Assembly: GCA_036556965.1 (NCBI GenBank)
Contig: DATBIO010000283.1
Location: 1 to 29,735 of the forward strand
Source of the DNA: DATBIO01 sp036556965
GTDB lineage: Bacteria; Acidobacteriota; Vicinamibacteria; Fen-336
Length of the DNA: 29,735 nt
Reading direction: 5' to 3'
The notes under the pieces were generated by a model. The model made no database searches and was not told where the DNA came from. It saw only the letters and a program-made list of their open reading frames with translations. Positions 14,104-21,369 of the stretch are shown piece after piece. The stretch's first letter is position 1, and the number at the start of each line of letters is the position of its first letter. Position numbers and translations under genes: made by a program.

Positions 14104-15395
14104 CAGGCCCGCGCGGCGTCCGCGAAGGCCTGGTCGAGCACGCCCGCCGCCTGCTCCGCGTCGTCCACGGTGACGTTCATGGGGGGGGAGATGCGCAGGA
14201 CGTTGCCGTAGAAGCCGCCCTTGCCCACGATGAGGCCGCGCGCGCGCGCGCCTTCCATCACCGCGGCCGCCTTCTCGGGGGCGGGCTCCTTGCTCTGGCG
14301 GTCGTTGACCAGCTCCACCCCCTGCATGAGGCCCATGCCCCGGACCTCGCCGATGGCGGGGTGCTTCTCCTGCAGCTGCTCCAGCCGCCGGCGCAGGTGC
14401 CCGCCCACGGTGGTGCAGTTGTCGAGGAGGCCGTCCTGCTCGATCACCTCCACCACGGCCTTGGCCGCGGCCATGGCCACGGGGTTGCCGCCGAAGGTGG
14501 CGATGGTGGAGCCCTTGAACGAATCGGCCACGGCCTTGCGGGCCAGGGTGGCCCCCACGGGATGGCCGTTGCCCAGGCTCTTGGCGGCCACGACGATGTC
14601 CGGCTTCACGCCGTACTGCTCGATGCCGAACCACTTGCCGCCCGTGCGGCCCCAGCCCGTCTGCACCTCGTCCGCGATGTAGAGGGCCTCGTGCCGGCGC
14701 ACGATGTCGGCCACGATGGCCGGGTACTCCTTGGGCGGGGTGATGAAGCCGCCCACGCCCATGATGGGCTCGGCGATGAAGGCCGCCGGCCGTCCCGAGG
14801 TGGTGGTGCGGATGACGTCGGCCACGTCCTCCGCGCAGGCGGTGCCGCAGTCCCGCGGGTCGAGCTTGAGCGGGCAGCGGTAGCAGTAGGGGGCCATGGC
14901 GTGGCGGATGGAGGGGTCGTGCACGCCTCCCAGGCGCCAGTTGCTGTGCGCGGTGAGGGACATGCTGAGCATGCTGCGGCCGTGGTACCCGTAGCGGAGG
15001 CCGACGATCTCGGGCCGCCCCGTGTGCAGGCGCGCGCTGAGGATGGCCGTCTCGATGGCCTCCGTGCCGCTGTTGGTGAAGAAGGCCTTGGCCGGCTTCT
15101 CTCCCGGGAAGAGGCCGCAGAGCTTCTCCGCCAGCTCCACCACGGGGATGGTGGGGAAGAGGGTGGACACGTGCTGGAGGGTGTGCAGCTGCTTTTCGAT
15201 GGCCGCCACCACCCGCGGCTCGCAGTGGCCGACGCCCACGGTGACGATGCCGCCGAAGAAGTCGAGGTAGCGCGTGCCGTCGGCGGCGAACAGCCACTTG
15301 CCCTCGCCGCGCACGAAGGGCAGGGGCTCCTTGTAGTAGGTGGACAGGCCGTAGAGGAAGCGGCCGTACTTCTCGACGATCTCGGCAGGTTGCAC
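14103..15395 (-). CDS. Class III PLP aminotransferase, AGXT2/beta-alanine aminotransferase-like
   Basis: A 430-residue cytoplasmic aminotransferase. Seen: the PLP phosphate-binding FFTNSGTEAIETA (105-117), YGYHGRS (136-141), Asp242 in IADEVQTGWGRTG, and the Schiff-base Lys272 in VAAKSLGNGHPVGA. A Cys-rich insert, APYCYRCPLKLDPRDCGTAC (Cys171/174/183/187), is typical of the AGXT2-like subgroup, which includes beta-alanine- and beta-aminoisobutyrate-pyruvate aminotransferases. Here it would convert beta-alanine, the end product of uracil breakdown, to malonate semialdehyde. Start GTG 15395 has AAAGGAG at good spacing, and the long open frame upstream is not used. A hairpin separates it from the SGNH hydrolase gene upstream. 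Omega-amino acids other than beta-alanine are possible substrates. Confidence 0.92.
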   Translation of the reverse strand: MQPAEIVEKYGRFLYGLSTYYKEPLPFVRGEGKWLFAADGTRYLDFFGGIVTVGVGHCEPRVVAAIEKQLHTLQHVSTLFPTIPVVELAEKLCGLFPGEKPAKAFFTNSGTEAIETAILSARLHTGRPEIVGLRYGYHGRSMLSMSLTAHSNWRLGGVHDPSIRHAMAPYCYRCPLKLDPRDCGTACAEDVADVIRTTTSGRPAAFIAEPIMGVGGFITPPKEYPAIVADIVRRHEALYIADEVQTGWGRTGGKWFGIEQYGVKPDIVVAAKSLGNGHPVGATLARKAVADSFKGSTIATFGGNPVAMAAAKAVVEVIEQDGLLDNCTTVGGHLRRRLEQLQEKHPAIGEVRGMGLMQGVELVNDRQSKEPAPEKAAAVMEGARARGLIVGKGGFYGNVLRISPPMNVTVDDAEQAAGVLDQAFADAARA

Positions 15396-15439
15396 GGGAC
15401 TCCTTTCGCGCTCGGGCGCGATGATGCACCGCCAGCGCG

Positions 15440-15461
15440 CGCCGCCGCAAGCGCGGCGGCG
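15440..15461 (-). terminator. Strong G+C hairpin after the SGNH hydrolase gene
   Basis: A 9-bp stem (15440-15448 with 15453-15461) closes a 4-nt loop. It begins 2 nt after the hydrolase stop codon on the minus strand and lies 44 nt before the aminotransferase start. No U-run follows, so it may be a partial terminator or an mRNA-end stabiliser that sets different levels for the two halves of the gene run. Confidence 0.4.
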
Positions 15462-15463
15462 GC

Positions 15464-16474
15464 TCAGGGCGCGGGACCCCCCAGCACCGGCAGCAGCCCG
15501 CGCGCGAGGTGGGCGGCGAGGATCTCGTGCCCGGGGTCGGCGAAGTGCCACAGGTCGGTGAAGGTGGTGGCCGTCTCCCCGTCGAAGACCGAGGAGCAGT
15601 CGAGGCAGTGCGCCCCCGGGCGGCGGCAGAGCCGCGCCAGGCCCTCGCGCAGCCGGTCGTAGCCCGCGTCCACCGCCTGCGCCGTCACCCGCTCGTCGAA
15701 GCTCAGCTCGAGGACGCGGCGCTCGAGGGGGCTGGGCCGCCGCTTGCTCAGGAGGAGGGGCTGGAGGGCGAAGACCACCGGCACCCCCCGCGCCGCGGCC
15801 AGGGCGTGCGCGCGCTCCATGTTGCCGAGGTAGGAGGCCACGGGGTCGCGCGCGTCGTAGGCGGGGCGGAGGTCGACGCGCGTCCGCCGCCTCCCCGCGC
15901 GCGTGAGGTCGTTGAGCCCGTTCAGGAAGAGCACGACGTCGGGCGCCCGCTCGCGCAGGGCGGCCTCCAGGGCCCGTACCTCGTTGGCGCTCTCCCAGGC
16001 CCCGGCGGCCAGGACCGTCACGCGCAGGGGACGGCCGCGGCGGGCCAGATCCTGCGCGGCGAGGGCGAAGTACGTGGTGTCGAGGCGCGAGGCGTAGGAG
16101 CCCCAGGCCACGCTGCCCCCGAGGATGAGCAGGTGCTGGCGCGCCCCCGGGACGGCGAAGGACTGGGCGCCCCGGGCGTCGCTCTCCACCAGCCCGGCGA
16201 CGTGCGCCTCACCCTCCCGCCAGCCCAGGACGGGGTCCGCCACGGGCTTCGGCATGCGCTTGCCCCAGTAGCCGTCGCGCGGTCCGCCCGCGGGCGCCTC
16301 CCGCCCGCGCTCGTGGTGGGACGCCTTCCAGGCCGTCTTGTTGAGGGCGACCCCGGAGAGACGGGACACGCGCGGGCGGAAGGCGCGCCACGCGTGGTAG
16401 GCGGTGAGGGCGAGGAGGCCCCAGGAGACGGCGACCACCAGGGCGAAGAGGGCCCTGGCGCGACCGCCCGTCAC
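15464..16474 (-). CDS. Membrane-anchored SGNH/GDSL-type hydrolase
   Basis: A 336-residue protein with one N-terminal membrane segment (about 8-28, ALFALVVAVSWGLLALTAYHAW) and an extracytoplasmic SGNH hydrolase domain. Seen: block I LILGGSVAWGS with nucleophile Ser121, block III LNGLNDL with Asn188, and block V DLWHFADPGHEILAAHLA with Asp307 and His310. Cys residues near 283, 290 and 293 could form disulfides. Such proteins deacylate or acylate surface sugars or lipids; the substrate is unknown. GTG 16474 lies 4 bases after the stop of the preceding small gene. Its presence in an otherwise cytoplasmic catabolic gene run is unexpected. Confidence 0.85.
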   Translation of the reverse strand: MTGGRARALFALVVAVSWGLLALTAYHAWRAFRPRVSRLSGVALNKTAWKASHHERGREAPAGGPRDGYWGKRMPKPVADPVLGWREGEAHVAGLVESDARGAQSFAVPGARQHLLILGGSVAWGSYASRLDTTYFALAAQDLARRGRPLRVTVLAAGAWESANEVRALEAALRERAPDVVLFLNGLNDLTRAGRRRTRVDLRPAYDARDPVASYLGNMERAHALAAARGVPVVFALQPLLLSKRRPSPLERRVLELSFDERVTAQAVDAGYDRLREGLARLCRRPGAHCLDCSSVFDGETATTFTDLWHFADPGHEILAAHLARGLLPVLGGPAP

Positions 16475-16478
16475 GGCC

Positions 16479-16985
16479 TCACGGGAACTCGACCTTCACC
16501 ACCCGCGTGCCGGGCTCGGTGCCGCACTGCACGAGCACCGAGTAGCTGAGCAGGCAGAACTCGCGGCGCGTGCCCGTCAGCGTCTGCCCGAACAGGTCGA
16601 GGCTGCGCGCGGTGACCAGCGTCTTCCGGTCCGCGTCCGGCGCGATCAGCTCGCGGTGGGGCGCCTCCGGGCGGACGGGCCCGGGGCGGCCCGGGGCCGG
16701 GGTGAAGGCCAGCTCCCGCACGGCGGAGACCTCGCCCGTGGTGACGTAGCCCAGGTCCAGGGTGAGGGCGGCCGCGGGCACGCGGCGCTTGCCCAGCCAG
16801 ATCTCGCGCGCCGCCGTGCGCGAGGAGACGGCGTCCACCGGCGCGCCCCCCTGGGGCCAGGCCAGGTACTCGTAGCTCAGCGTCCAGTCGGCCAGGGGCA
16901 CGCTCGTCCCGTCGGCGAGGTGGACGATGACGGGGGGCGGGGGATCGCCGGCGAGGAGGGCGAGGGCGAGGGCGAGGGGGCCCAT
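16479..16985 (-). CDS. Small exported protein, unknown function
   Basis: A 168-residue protein that I do not recognise. It begins with a short hydrophobic signal-like segment (MGPLALALALLAGDPP) and continues with beta-rich sequence beginning VIVHLADGTSVPLADWTLSY, like a small beta-sandwich domain. Two cysteines near the end (144 and 154, RREFCLLSYSVLVQC) could pair in the periplasm. The ATG overlaps the aldehyde dehydrogenase stop (ATGA), and the gene is followed after 4 bases by the SGNH hydrolase gene. It is probably a periplasmic partner of that hydrolase. Similar myxobacterial proteins may exist, but I cannot name a family. Confidence 0.75.
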   Translation of the reverse strand: MGPLALALALLAGDPPPPVIVHLADGTSVPLADWTLSYEYLAWPQGGAPVDAVSSRTAAREIWLGKRRVPAAALTLDLGYVTTGEVSAVRELAFTPAPGRPGPVRPEAPHRELIAPDADRKTLVTARSLDLFGQTLTGTRREFCLLSYSVLVQCGTEPGTRVVKVEFP

Positions 16986-18487
16986 CAGTAGATGCTGGTC
17001 TTGCGCGCGTGTCCCGTGTAGTCCACGTACACGGTCTTGATCTCGCTGAAGAACTCGACGGCGGTGGTGCCCTGCTCGCGCGGCCCCACCCCCGTGGCCT
17101 TGGTGCCGCCGAAGGGCAGCTGCGCCTCGCCCCCCGGCGTCCCGCTGTTGATGTGCACGATCCCCGCCTCGATGCCCTCCACGAAGCGGAAGACGCTGGT
17201 GGCGTCCGCGGTGAAGATGGAGGAGGACAGGCCGAAGCGCACGGAGTTCGCGGCGGCCAGCGCCTCCTCGAACCCCCGCGCGCGGATGACGGACACCACG
17301 GGGCCGAAGATCTCCTCCTGGGCGATGCGCATCGAGGAGCGCACGCCGTCGAAGACGGTGGGCTGGACGAAGTAGCCGTGGGCGAGCGCTCCCTCCTGCA
17401 GCCGCGCCCCCCCGCAGACCAGGCGGGCGCCCTCCTCCCGGCCGATGCCGATGTAGCTCATGTCGGTGTCGAGCTGGGACTTGTCCACGGCGGGGCCCAT
17501 GTCCACCCCCGCCTCCAGGCCGTTGCCCACCCGCACCTTCTCCGCGCGCGCGGCCAGCCTCTCCACGAAGGCGTCGGCGATCTCCTCCTCCACCACCACC
17601 CGCGAGGTGGCCGTGCAGCGCTGCCCGGTGGAACCGAACGCGCCCTGGGCGGTGGCCTCCACCGCCAGGTCGAGGTCGGCGTCGGCCATCACCACCACGG
17701 GGTTCTTGCCCCCCATCTCGCACTGCACGCGGATCATCCGGCGGGCCCCGCGCCCGTAGATCTCGGCCCCCACCTCGTTGCTGCCGGTGAAGGACACCGC
17801 GCGCACGTCGTCGTGGTCGAGCAGCGCGTTGCCCACCACGGACCCGGAGCCCAGCACCATGTTGAGCACGCCCCTGGGCACCCCCGCCCGCTCGAACATG
17901 GAGACCACCGCGGCCGAGGTCTCGGGGGTCAGGGTGGCGGGCTTGAAGACCACGGTGTTCCCGCAGAGCAGGGCGGGCGCCATCTTCCACACCGGGATGG
18001 CCACCGGGAAGTTCCAGGGCGTGATGCAGGCCACCACCCCCAGGGGCACGCGCACGGTGTAGCAGAAGTTGCGCGGCAGCTCGGAGGGCACGGTCTGGCC
18101 CCCCAGGCGCCGCCCCTCCCCCGCGATGTACTCGAGGATGTTGATGGTGCGCTGGATCTCGCCCAGGGACTCCTTGACCGTCTTGCCCTCCTCGCGGCTG
18201 AGGGTGCGCGCCAGCTCCTGCTTCTCCGCCTCCATGATGGCCTGGGCGCGGAAGAGCACGGACCCGCGCACGGGGGCCGGCGTGTCGCGCCAGGAGGCGT
18301 AGGCGGCCTGCGCCGCCGCCACCGCCTCCCTCGTCTCGTCCGCCGTGGACAGGGGCACGTGGCCGAGCACGTCGCGCGTGTCCGCGGGGTTGAGGTTGGG
18401 CACCGTGCGCGCGGCGGAGGAGGCCACCCACTCGCCGCCGATGAAGTTGCGGTAGGTCGCGCGCGGGGCGGAGGGCTCCGCGCTCAC
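16985..18487 (-). CDS. NAD(P)-dependent aldehyde dehydrogenase
   Basis: A 500-residue ALDH-superfamily enzyme. Seen: Asn159 in TPWNFP; Lys182 in FKPA; Glu257 in CEMGGKNP; catalytic Cys291 in GSTGQRCTATSR; and the NAD-loop GSNEVG (235-240). The active-site context GQRCTATSR and the C-terminal LPFGGTKATGVGPREQG look more like the alpha-ketoglutarate-semialdehyde/succinate-semialdehyde group than like CoA-acylating MmsA. In this context a semialdehyde from beta-alanine or beta-aminoisobutyrate is a likely substrate, giving the free acid, but this is inferred. GTG 18487 overlaps the stop of the carbamoyl amidohydrolase gene (GTGA), so translation is coupled and the long upstream open frame is not used. 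Downstream it overlaps the small exported-protein gene. Confidence 0.93.
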   Translation of the reverse strand: MSAEPSAPRATYRNFIGGEWVASSAARTVPNLNPADTRDVLGHVPLSTADETREAVAAAQAAYASWRDTPAPVRGSVLFRAQAIMEAEKQELARTLSREEGKTVKESLGEIQRTINILEYIAGEGRRLGGQTVPSELPRNFCYTVRVPLGVVACITPWNFPVAIPVWKMAPALLCGNTVVFKPATLTPETSAAVVSMFERAGVPRGVLNMVLGSGSVVGNALLDHDDVRAVSFTGSNEVGAEIYGRGARRMIRVQCEMGGKNPVVVMADADLDLAVEATAQGAFGSTGQRCTATSRVVVEEEIADAFVERLAARAEKVRVGNGLEAGVDMGPAVDKSQLDTDMSYIGIGREEGARLVCGGARLQEGALAHGYFVQPTVFDGVRSSMRIAQEEIFGPVVSVIRARGFEEALAAANSVRFGLSSSIFTADATSVFRFVEGIEAGIVHINSGTPGGEAQLPFGGTKATGVGPREQGTTAVEFFSEIKTVYVDYTGHARKTSIY

Positions 18488-19353
18488 GGGGCCACCAGCT
18501 CCCCGTAGGCGTCGGGCCGGCGGTCGCGGTAGAACTGCCACACGCTGCGCACCTCCTCGATGACGTCGAGGTTGAGGTCCGCCACCACCACCGCGTCCCT
18601 GTCCCGCGGGCCCTCGGCCAGGAGCTTGCCGCGCGGGTCGCAGAAGTAGCTCTGGCCGTAGAACTCCCCGATCTTCCAGGGCGCCTCGTGGCCGACGCGG
18701 TTGATGGCCCCCACGAAGTAGCCGTTGGCCACGGCGTGGGCGGGCTGCTCCAGCTTCCAGAGGTACTCGGAGAGGCCGGCCACGGTGGCGGAGGGGTTGA
18801 ACACGATCTCCGCGCCGTTGAGCCCCAGGGCGCGCGCGCCCTCGGGGAAGTGCCGGTCGTAGCAGATGTAGATCCCCACCCTGGCGAAGGCGGTCTCGAA
18901 GACCGGGTAGCCCAGGTTGCCGGGGCGGAAGTAGAACTTCTCCCAGAAGCCCGGCTTGCAGTGGGGGATGTGGGTCTTGCGGTACTTGCCCAGGTACCTG
19001 CCGTCGGCGTCGATCATGGCCGCGGTGTTGTAGTAGACGCCCTTCTGCTCCTCCTCGTAGATGGGCACCACGATGGCCATCCCGTGCTTGCGGGCCAGCT
19101 TCTGCATGAGCTTCGTGGTGGGCCCGTCCGGCACCGGCTCCGTGAGGTGGTACCACTTCGTCTCCTGCTCGGCGCAGAAGTACGGGCCGTAGAAGAGCTC
19201 CTGCAGGCAGAGGATCTTGACCTTCTGCCGCGCGGCCTGCTCGATGAGCTTCACGTGCTTGTCGACCATGGCCTTCTTGATGGCGGGCAGGCCGGCTTCC
19301 GGGCCCTTGACGTTGCTGGCCTGGATGAGGCCGCAGCGGACGATGCGTGGCAT
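18484..19353 (-). CDS. Nitrilase-superfamily N-carbamoyl-beta-alanine amidohydrolase (beta-ureidopropionase)
   Basis: A 289-residue cytoplasmic C-N hydrolase. The catalytic triad is seen: Glu52 in CLQELFYGPYF, Lys126 in YRKTHIPH, and Cys164 in IYICYDRHFPEG. The PGFWEKFYFRPGNLGYPVFET stretch (134-154) is typical of the beta-ureidopropionase / N-carbamoylputrescine-amidase branch. The expected reaction is N-carbamoyl-beta-alanine plus water to beta-alanine, CO2 and NH3, the third step after the PreA and dihydropyrimidinase products. Carbamoylputrescine is the alternative substrate, but no polyamine genes are nearby. ATG 19353 has AAAGGAG. It is the first gene of the minus-strand run, is followed by the overlapping aldehyde dehydrogenase gene and diverges from an outer-membrane protein gene 66 bp away. 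Confidence 0.92.
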   Translation of the reverse strand: MPRIVRCGLIQASNVKGPEAGLPAIKKAMVDKHVKLIEQAARQKVKILCLQELFYGPYFCAEQETKWYHLTEPVPDGPTTKLMQKLARKHGMAIVVPIYEEEQKGVYYNTAAMIDADGRYLGKYRKTHIPHCKPGFWEKFYFRPGNLGYPVFETAFARVGIYICYDRHFPEGARALGLNGAEIVFNPSATVAGLSEYLWKLEQPAHAVANGYFVGAINRVGHEAPWKIGEFYGQSYFCDPRGKLLAEGPRDRDAVVVADLNLDVIEEVRSVWQFYRDRRPDAYGELVAP

Positions 19354-19419
19354 GGCGGGCTCCTTTGGCGAACCGCCATTATCGTCCGCTTTGAGGTTAC
19401 AGTGGCGCGGGAGGACGGG

Positions 19420-20037
19420 GTGAGAAACAGCATGGCGGCGGCGGCAGCGGTGCTCCTGGCGGCGACGGCGGGAGCAGCCGACTTCGACCTCGGGGTCAAG
19501 GCGGGCGTCAACCTGGCCACCCTCAGCGGGGGCGGCCTGGTGGGCGGCGACGTGAGCGACGAGCTGGAGCGGCGCACCGGGCTCGTGCTGGGCGCCTACG
19601 CGCGTTTCCCCCTCGGTCAGGTCCTGGCCGTCCAGCCCGAGCTGCTCTACAGCCAGAAGGGCTTCCGCCTGGACGCCTTCGGCGTCGACGTCACGGGCGA
19701 GCTCGATGCCCTCGAGCTGGCCGTGCCCCTGCGCGTGGACTTCCTGGAGGACGGCGCGGTGCGTCCCTTCCTGCTCGCCGGGCCCTACCTCGGCATCGAG
19801 ATGAGCTCCGAGGTCTCGGTGGGCGCGCTGGGCGTGGACGTGGACCAGGACATCGGCGACGAGGTCAAGGACACGGATTTCGGCCTGCTGGCCGGCGCCG
19901 GCCTCCGCTTCCCCCTGGGGAGCCTGAGCCTGGATCTCGAGGCGCGCTACGCCTGGGGCCTGACCGGCCTGAGCGAGCTGCCCGGCGACGACGTCAAGCA
20001 CCGCGTCCTCTCGATCCTGGCCGGCGTCGCTTTTTGA
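19420..20037 (+). CDS. Outer-membrane beta-barrel protein
   Basis: A 205-residue protein with a signal peptide (MRNSMAAAAAVLLAATAGAA) followed by alternating amphipathic beta-strands ending in the aromatic SILAGVAF, with a C-terminal Phe as in BamA-recognised barrels. The layout resembles the 8-stranded PorT/OMP_b-brl family: FDLGVKAGVNLATL, LGAYARFPLGQVLAVQPELLYSQKG, RPFLLAGPYLGIEM, GLLAGAGLRFPLGSLSLDLEARYAWGL. GTG 19420 is chosen for its GGGAGGA ribosome-binding site and a basic residue before the hydrophobic core; ATG 19432 is the alternative. The stop overlaps the APC permease's TTG start. Function and cargo are unknown. Confidence 0.85.
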   Translation: MRNSMAAAAAVLLAATAGAADFDLGVKAGVNLATLSGGGLVGGDVSDELERRTGLVLGAYARFPLGQVLAVQPELLYSQKGFRLDAFGVDVTGELDALELAVPLRVDFLEDGAVRPFLLAGPYLGIEMSSEVSVGALGVDVDQDIGDEVKDTDFGLLAGAGLRFPLGSLSLDLEARYAWGLTGLSELPGDDVKHRVLSILAGVAF

Positions 20038-21335
20038 ACGCCGCGCCGGAACCACCGCCCGCCGCCCGCCCCACCCTGGTGCGGGCCATCGGCCGCTGGG
20101 ACCTCTCGGCGGCCGTCGTCAACGGGGTCATCGGCAGCTCGGTCTTCGGCATGCCCGCGGCCCAGGCCGCCCTCACCGGGCAGTGGAGCCCGCTGGGCTA
20201 CCTCCTGGCCGGGCTGGGCGTGCTCATGACCGTGCTCTGCTTCGCCGAGGTGGCCAGCCGCTTCCAGGAGGCGGGCGGGCCGTACCTCTACGCGCGCGAG
20301 GCCTTCGGCCCCGTGGTGGGCTTCCAGGCTGGATGGCTCACCTTCTGGATCCGCGTGACCGCCCTCGCCGCCAACCTCAACGTGCTCGTGGAGTACCTCG
20401 CGCAGCTGGTGCCCGCGGTGGGCACGGGCGCGGGGCGCGTGGCCACCATGACCCTGGTCATGTGCGCCATCACCACCATCAACATCGTGGGGGTGCGCCA
20501 GGCCACCTGGACGGTCAACCTCTTCACGGTGGCCAAGCTGGTCCCGCTCTTCGTGCTCATCGGCCTCGGGCTCTTCGCGGTGAGCGGGGACGTGATCCGC
20601 ACCCAGGCCGTGGCCCGGCCCGACTGGACCCAGGCCATCCTCCTCCTGATGTTCGCCTACGGAGGCTTCGAGGCGCCGCTCATCCCGGCCAGCGAGGCGC
20701 GCGACCCGCGCCGGGACGCCGGCTTCGCGCTCCTCTGCGCCCTGGCCGTGATCGCCAGCGTCTACATGCTGGTGCAGCTCGTGGTCATCGGGGTCATCCC
20801 CCACGTGGCCGGGGTGACGGCGCCGGTGGCCGCGGCCCTGGGCGTGCTCCTGGGGCCGGCGGGGATCGCGCTGGGCAGCGTCGCGGCGGTGGTCTCCGTC
20901 TACGGCTACAGCACGGGCAGCGTGCTCCAGGCCCCGCGCCTGCTCTTCTCCATGAGCGCGCGCGGCGACCTGCCCGCGCCCCTCGCGCGCGTCAGCCCGC
21001 GCTTCCGCACGCCGGACGTGGCCATCCTCACCTTCGCCGTGCTCTCCCTGGCCCTTGCCCTCTACGGCACGTTCACCTGGAACGCCACCCTCTCCGCCAT
21101 CGTGCGCCTGGTGACCTACGGCCTCACCTGCGCCGCCCTCCTCGTCTTCCGGCGCCGCCCGGGGATGCCGGAGGCCGCCTTCCGCGTCCCCGCCGGCCCC
21201 GCGGTGGCGGCGGTGGGAATCGCCCTGCACGCCTGGCTGCTGAGCACGCGCACCTTCGCCCAGGCCGGGATCCTCGTCGGCCTCATGGCGCTGGGCGGGG
21301 CCCTCTGGGCCCTGGCCCGGCGCCGCGCGCGTTGA
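20034..21335 (+). CDS. APC-superfamily amino acid permease
   Basis: A 433-residue inner-membrane transporter with about 12 membrane segments. Seen: the unwound TM1 motif NGVIGSSVFGMP (35-46), FAEVASRFQEAGGPYLYAREAFG (TM2 and the following loop), and FAYGGFEAPLIPASEARDPRRD, the APC TM6 signature (about residues 208-229). The likely start is TTG 20034, which overlaps the preceding stop as TTGA; no Shine-Dalgarno is apparent and the first ATG would remove TM1. Known relatives carry amino acids or amines by exchange or proton symport. A link to beta-alanine from the neighbouring pyrimidine genes is possible but not supported by sequence. Confidence 0.88.
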   Translation: MNAAPEPPPAARPTLVRAIGRWDLSAAVVNGVIGSSVFGMPAAQAALTGQWSPLGYLLAGLGVLMTVLCFAEVASRFQEAGGPYLYAREAFGPVVGFQAGWLTFWIRVTALAANLNVLVEYLAQLVPAVGTGAGRVATMTLVMCAITTINIVGVRQATWTVNLFTVAKLVPLFVLIGLGLFAVSGDVIRTQAVARPDWTQAILLLMFAYGGFEAPLIPASEARDPRRDAGFALLCALAVIASVYMLVQLVVIGVIPHVAGVTAPVAAALGVLLGPAGIALGSVAAVVSVYGYSTGSVLQAPRLLFSMSARGDLPAPLARVSPRFRTPDVAILTFAVLSLALALYGTFTWNATLSAIVRLVTYGLTCAALLVFRRRPGMPEAAFRVPAGPAVAAVGIALHAWLLSTRTFAQAGILVGLMALGGALWALARRRAR

Positions 21336-21360
21336 AGGGGCGGATGCCCGCGCGCACAAT
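21332..21360 (+). promoter_or_regulatory. Promoter of the EAL-domain gene, probably leaderless
   Basis: TTGAAG (21332-21337) overlaps the stop codon of the permease gene. After 17 bp comes CACAAT (21355-21360). The expected start of transcription falls at about 21367-21370, on the ATG itself, and no Shine-Dalgarno precedes it. Confidence 0.45.
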
Positions 21361-21369
21361 TGATCGGGC

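Noticed and set aside
19359..19384. Inverted repeat TGGCG-AAC-CGCCA upstream of the amidohydrolase as an operator of the XRE-cupin protein
   Set aside because: The arms do not match CAAT/ATTG; short 5-bp G+C arms are common here.
21357..21366. CAATTGATCG near the EAL gene as a further XRE-cupin site
   Set aside because: CAATTG is itself a palindrome common in A/T islands and the right arm has a mismatch; there is no functional link.
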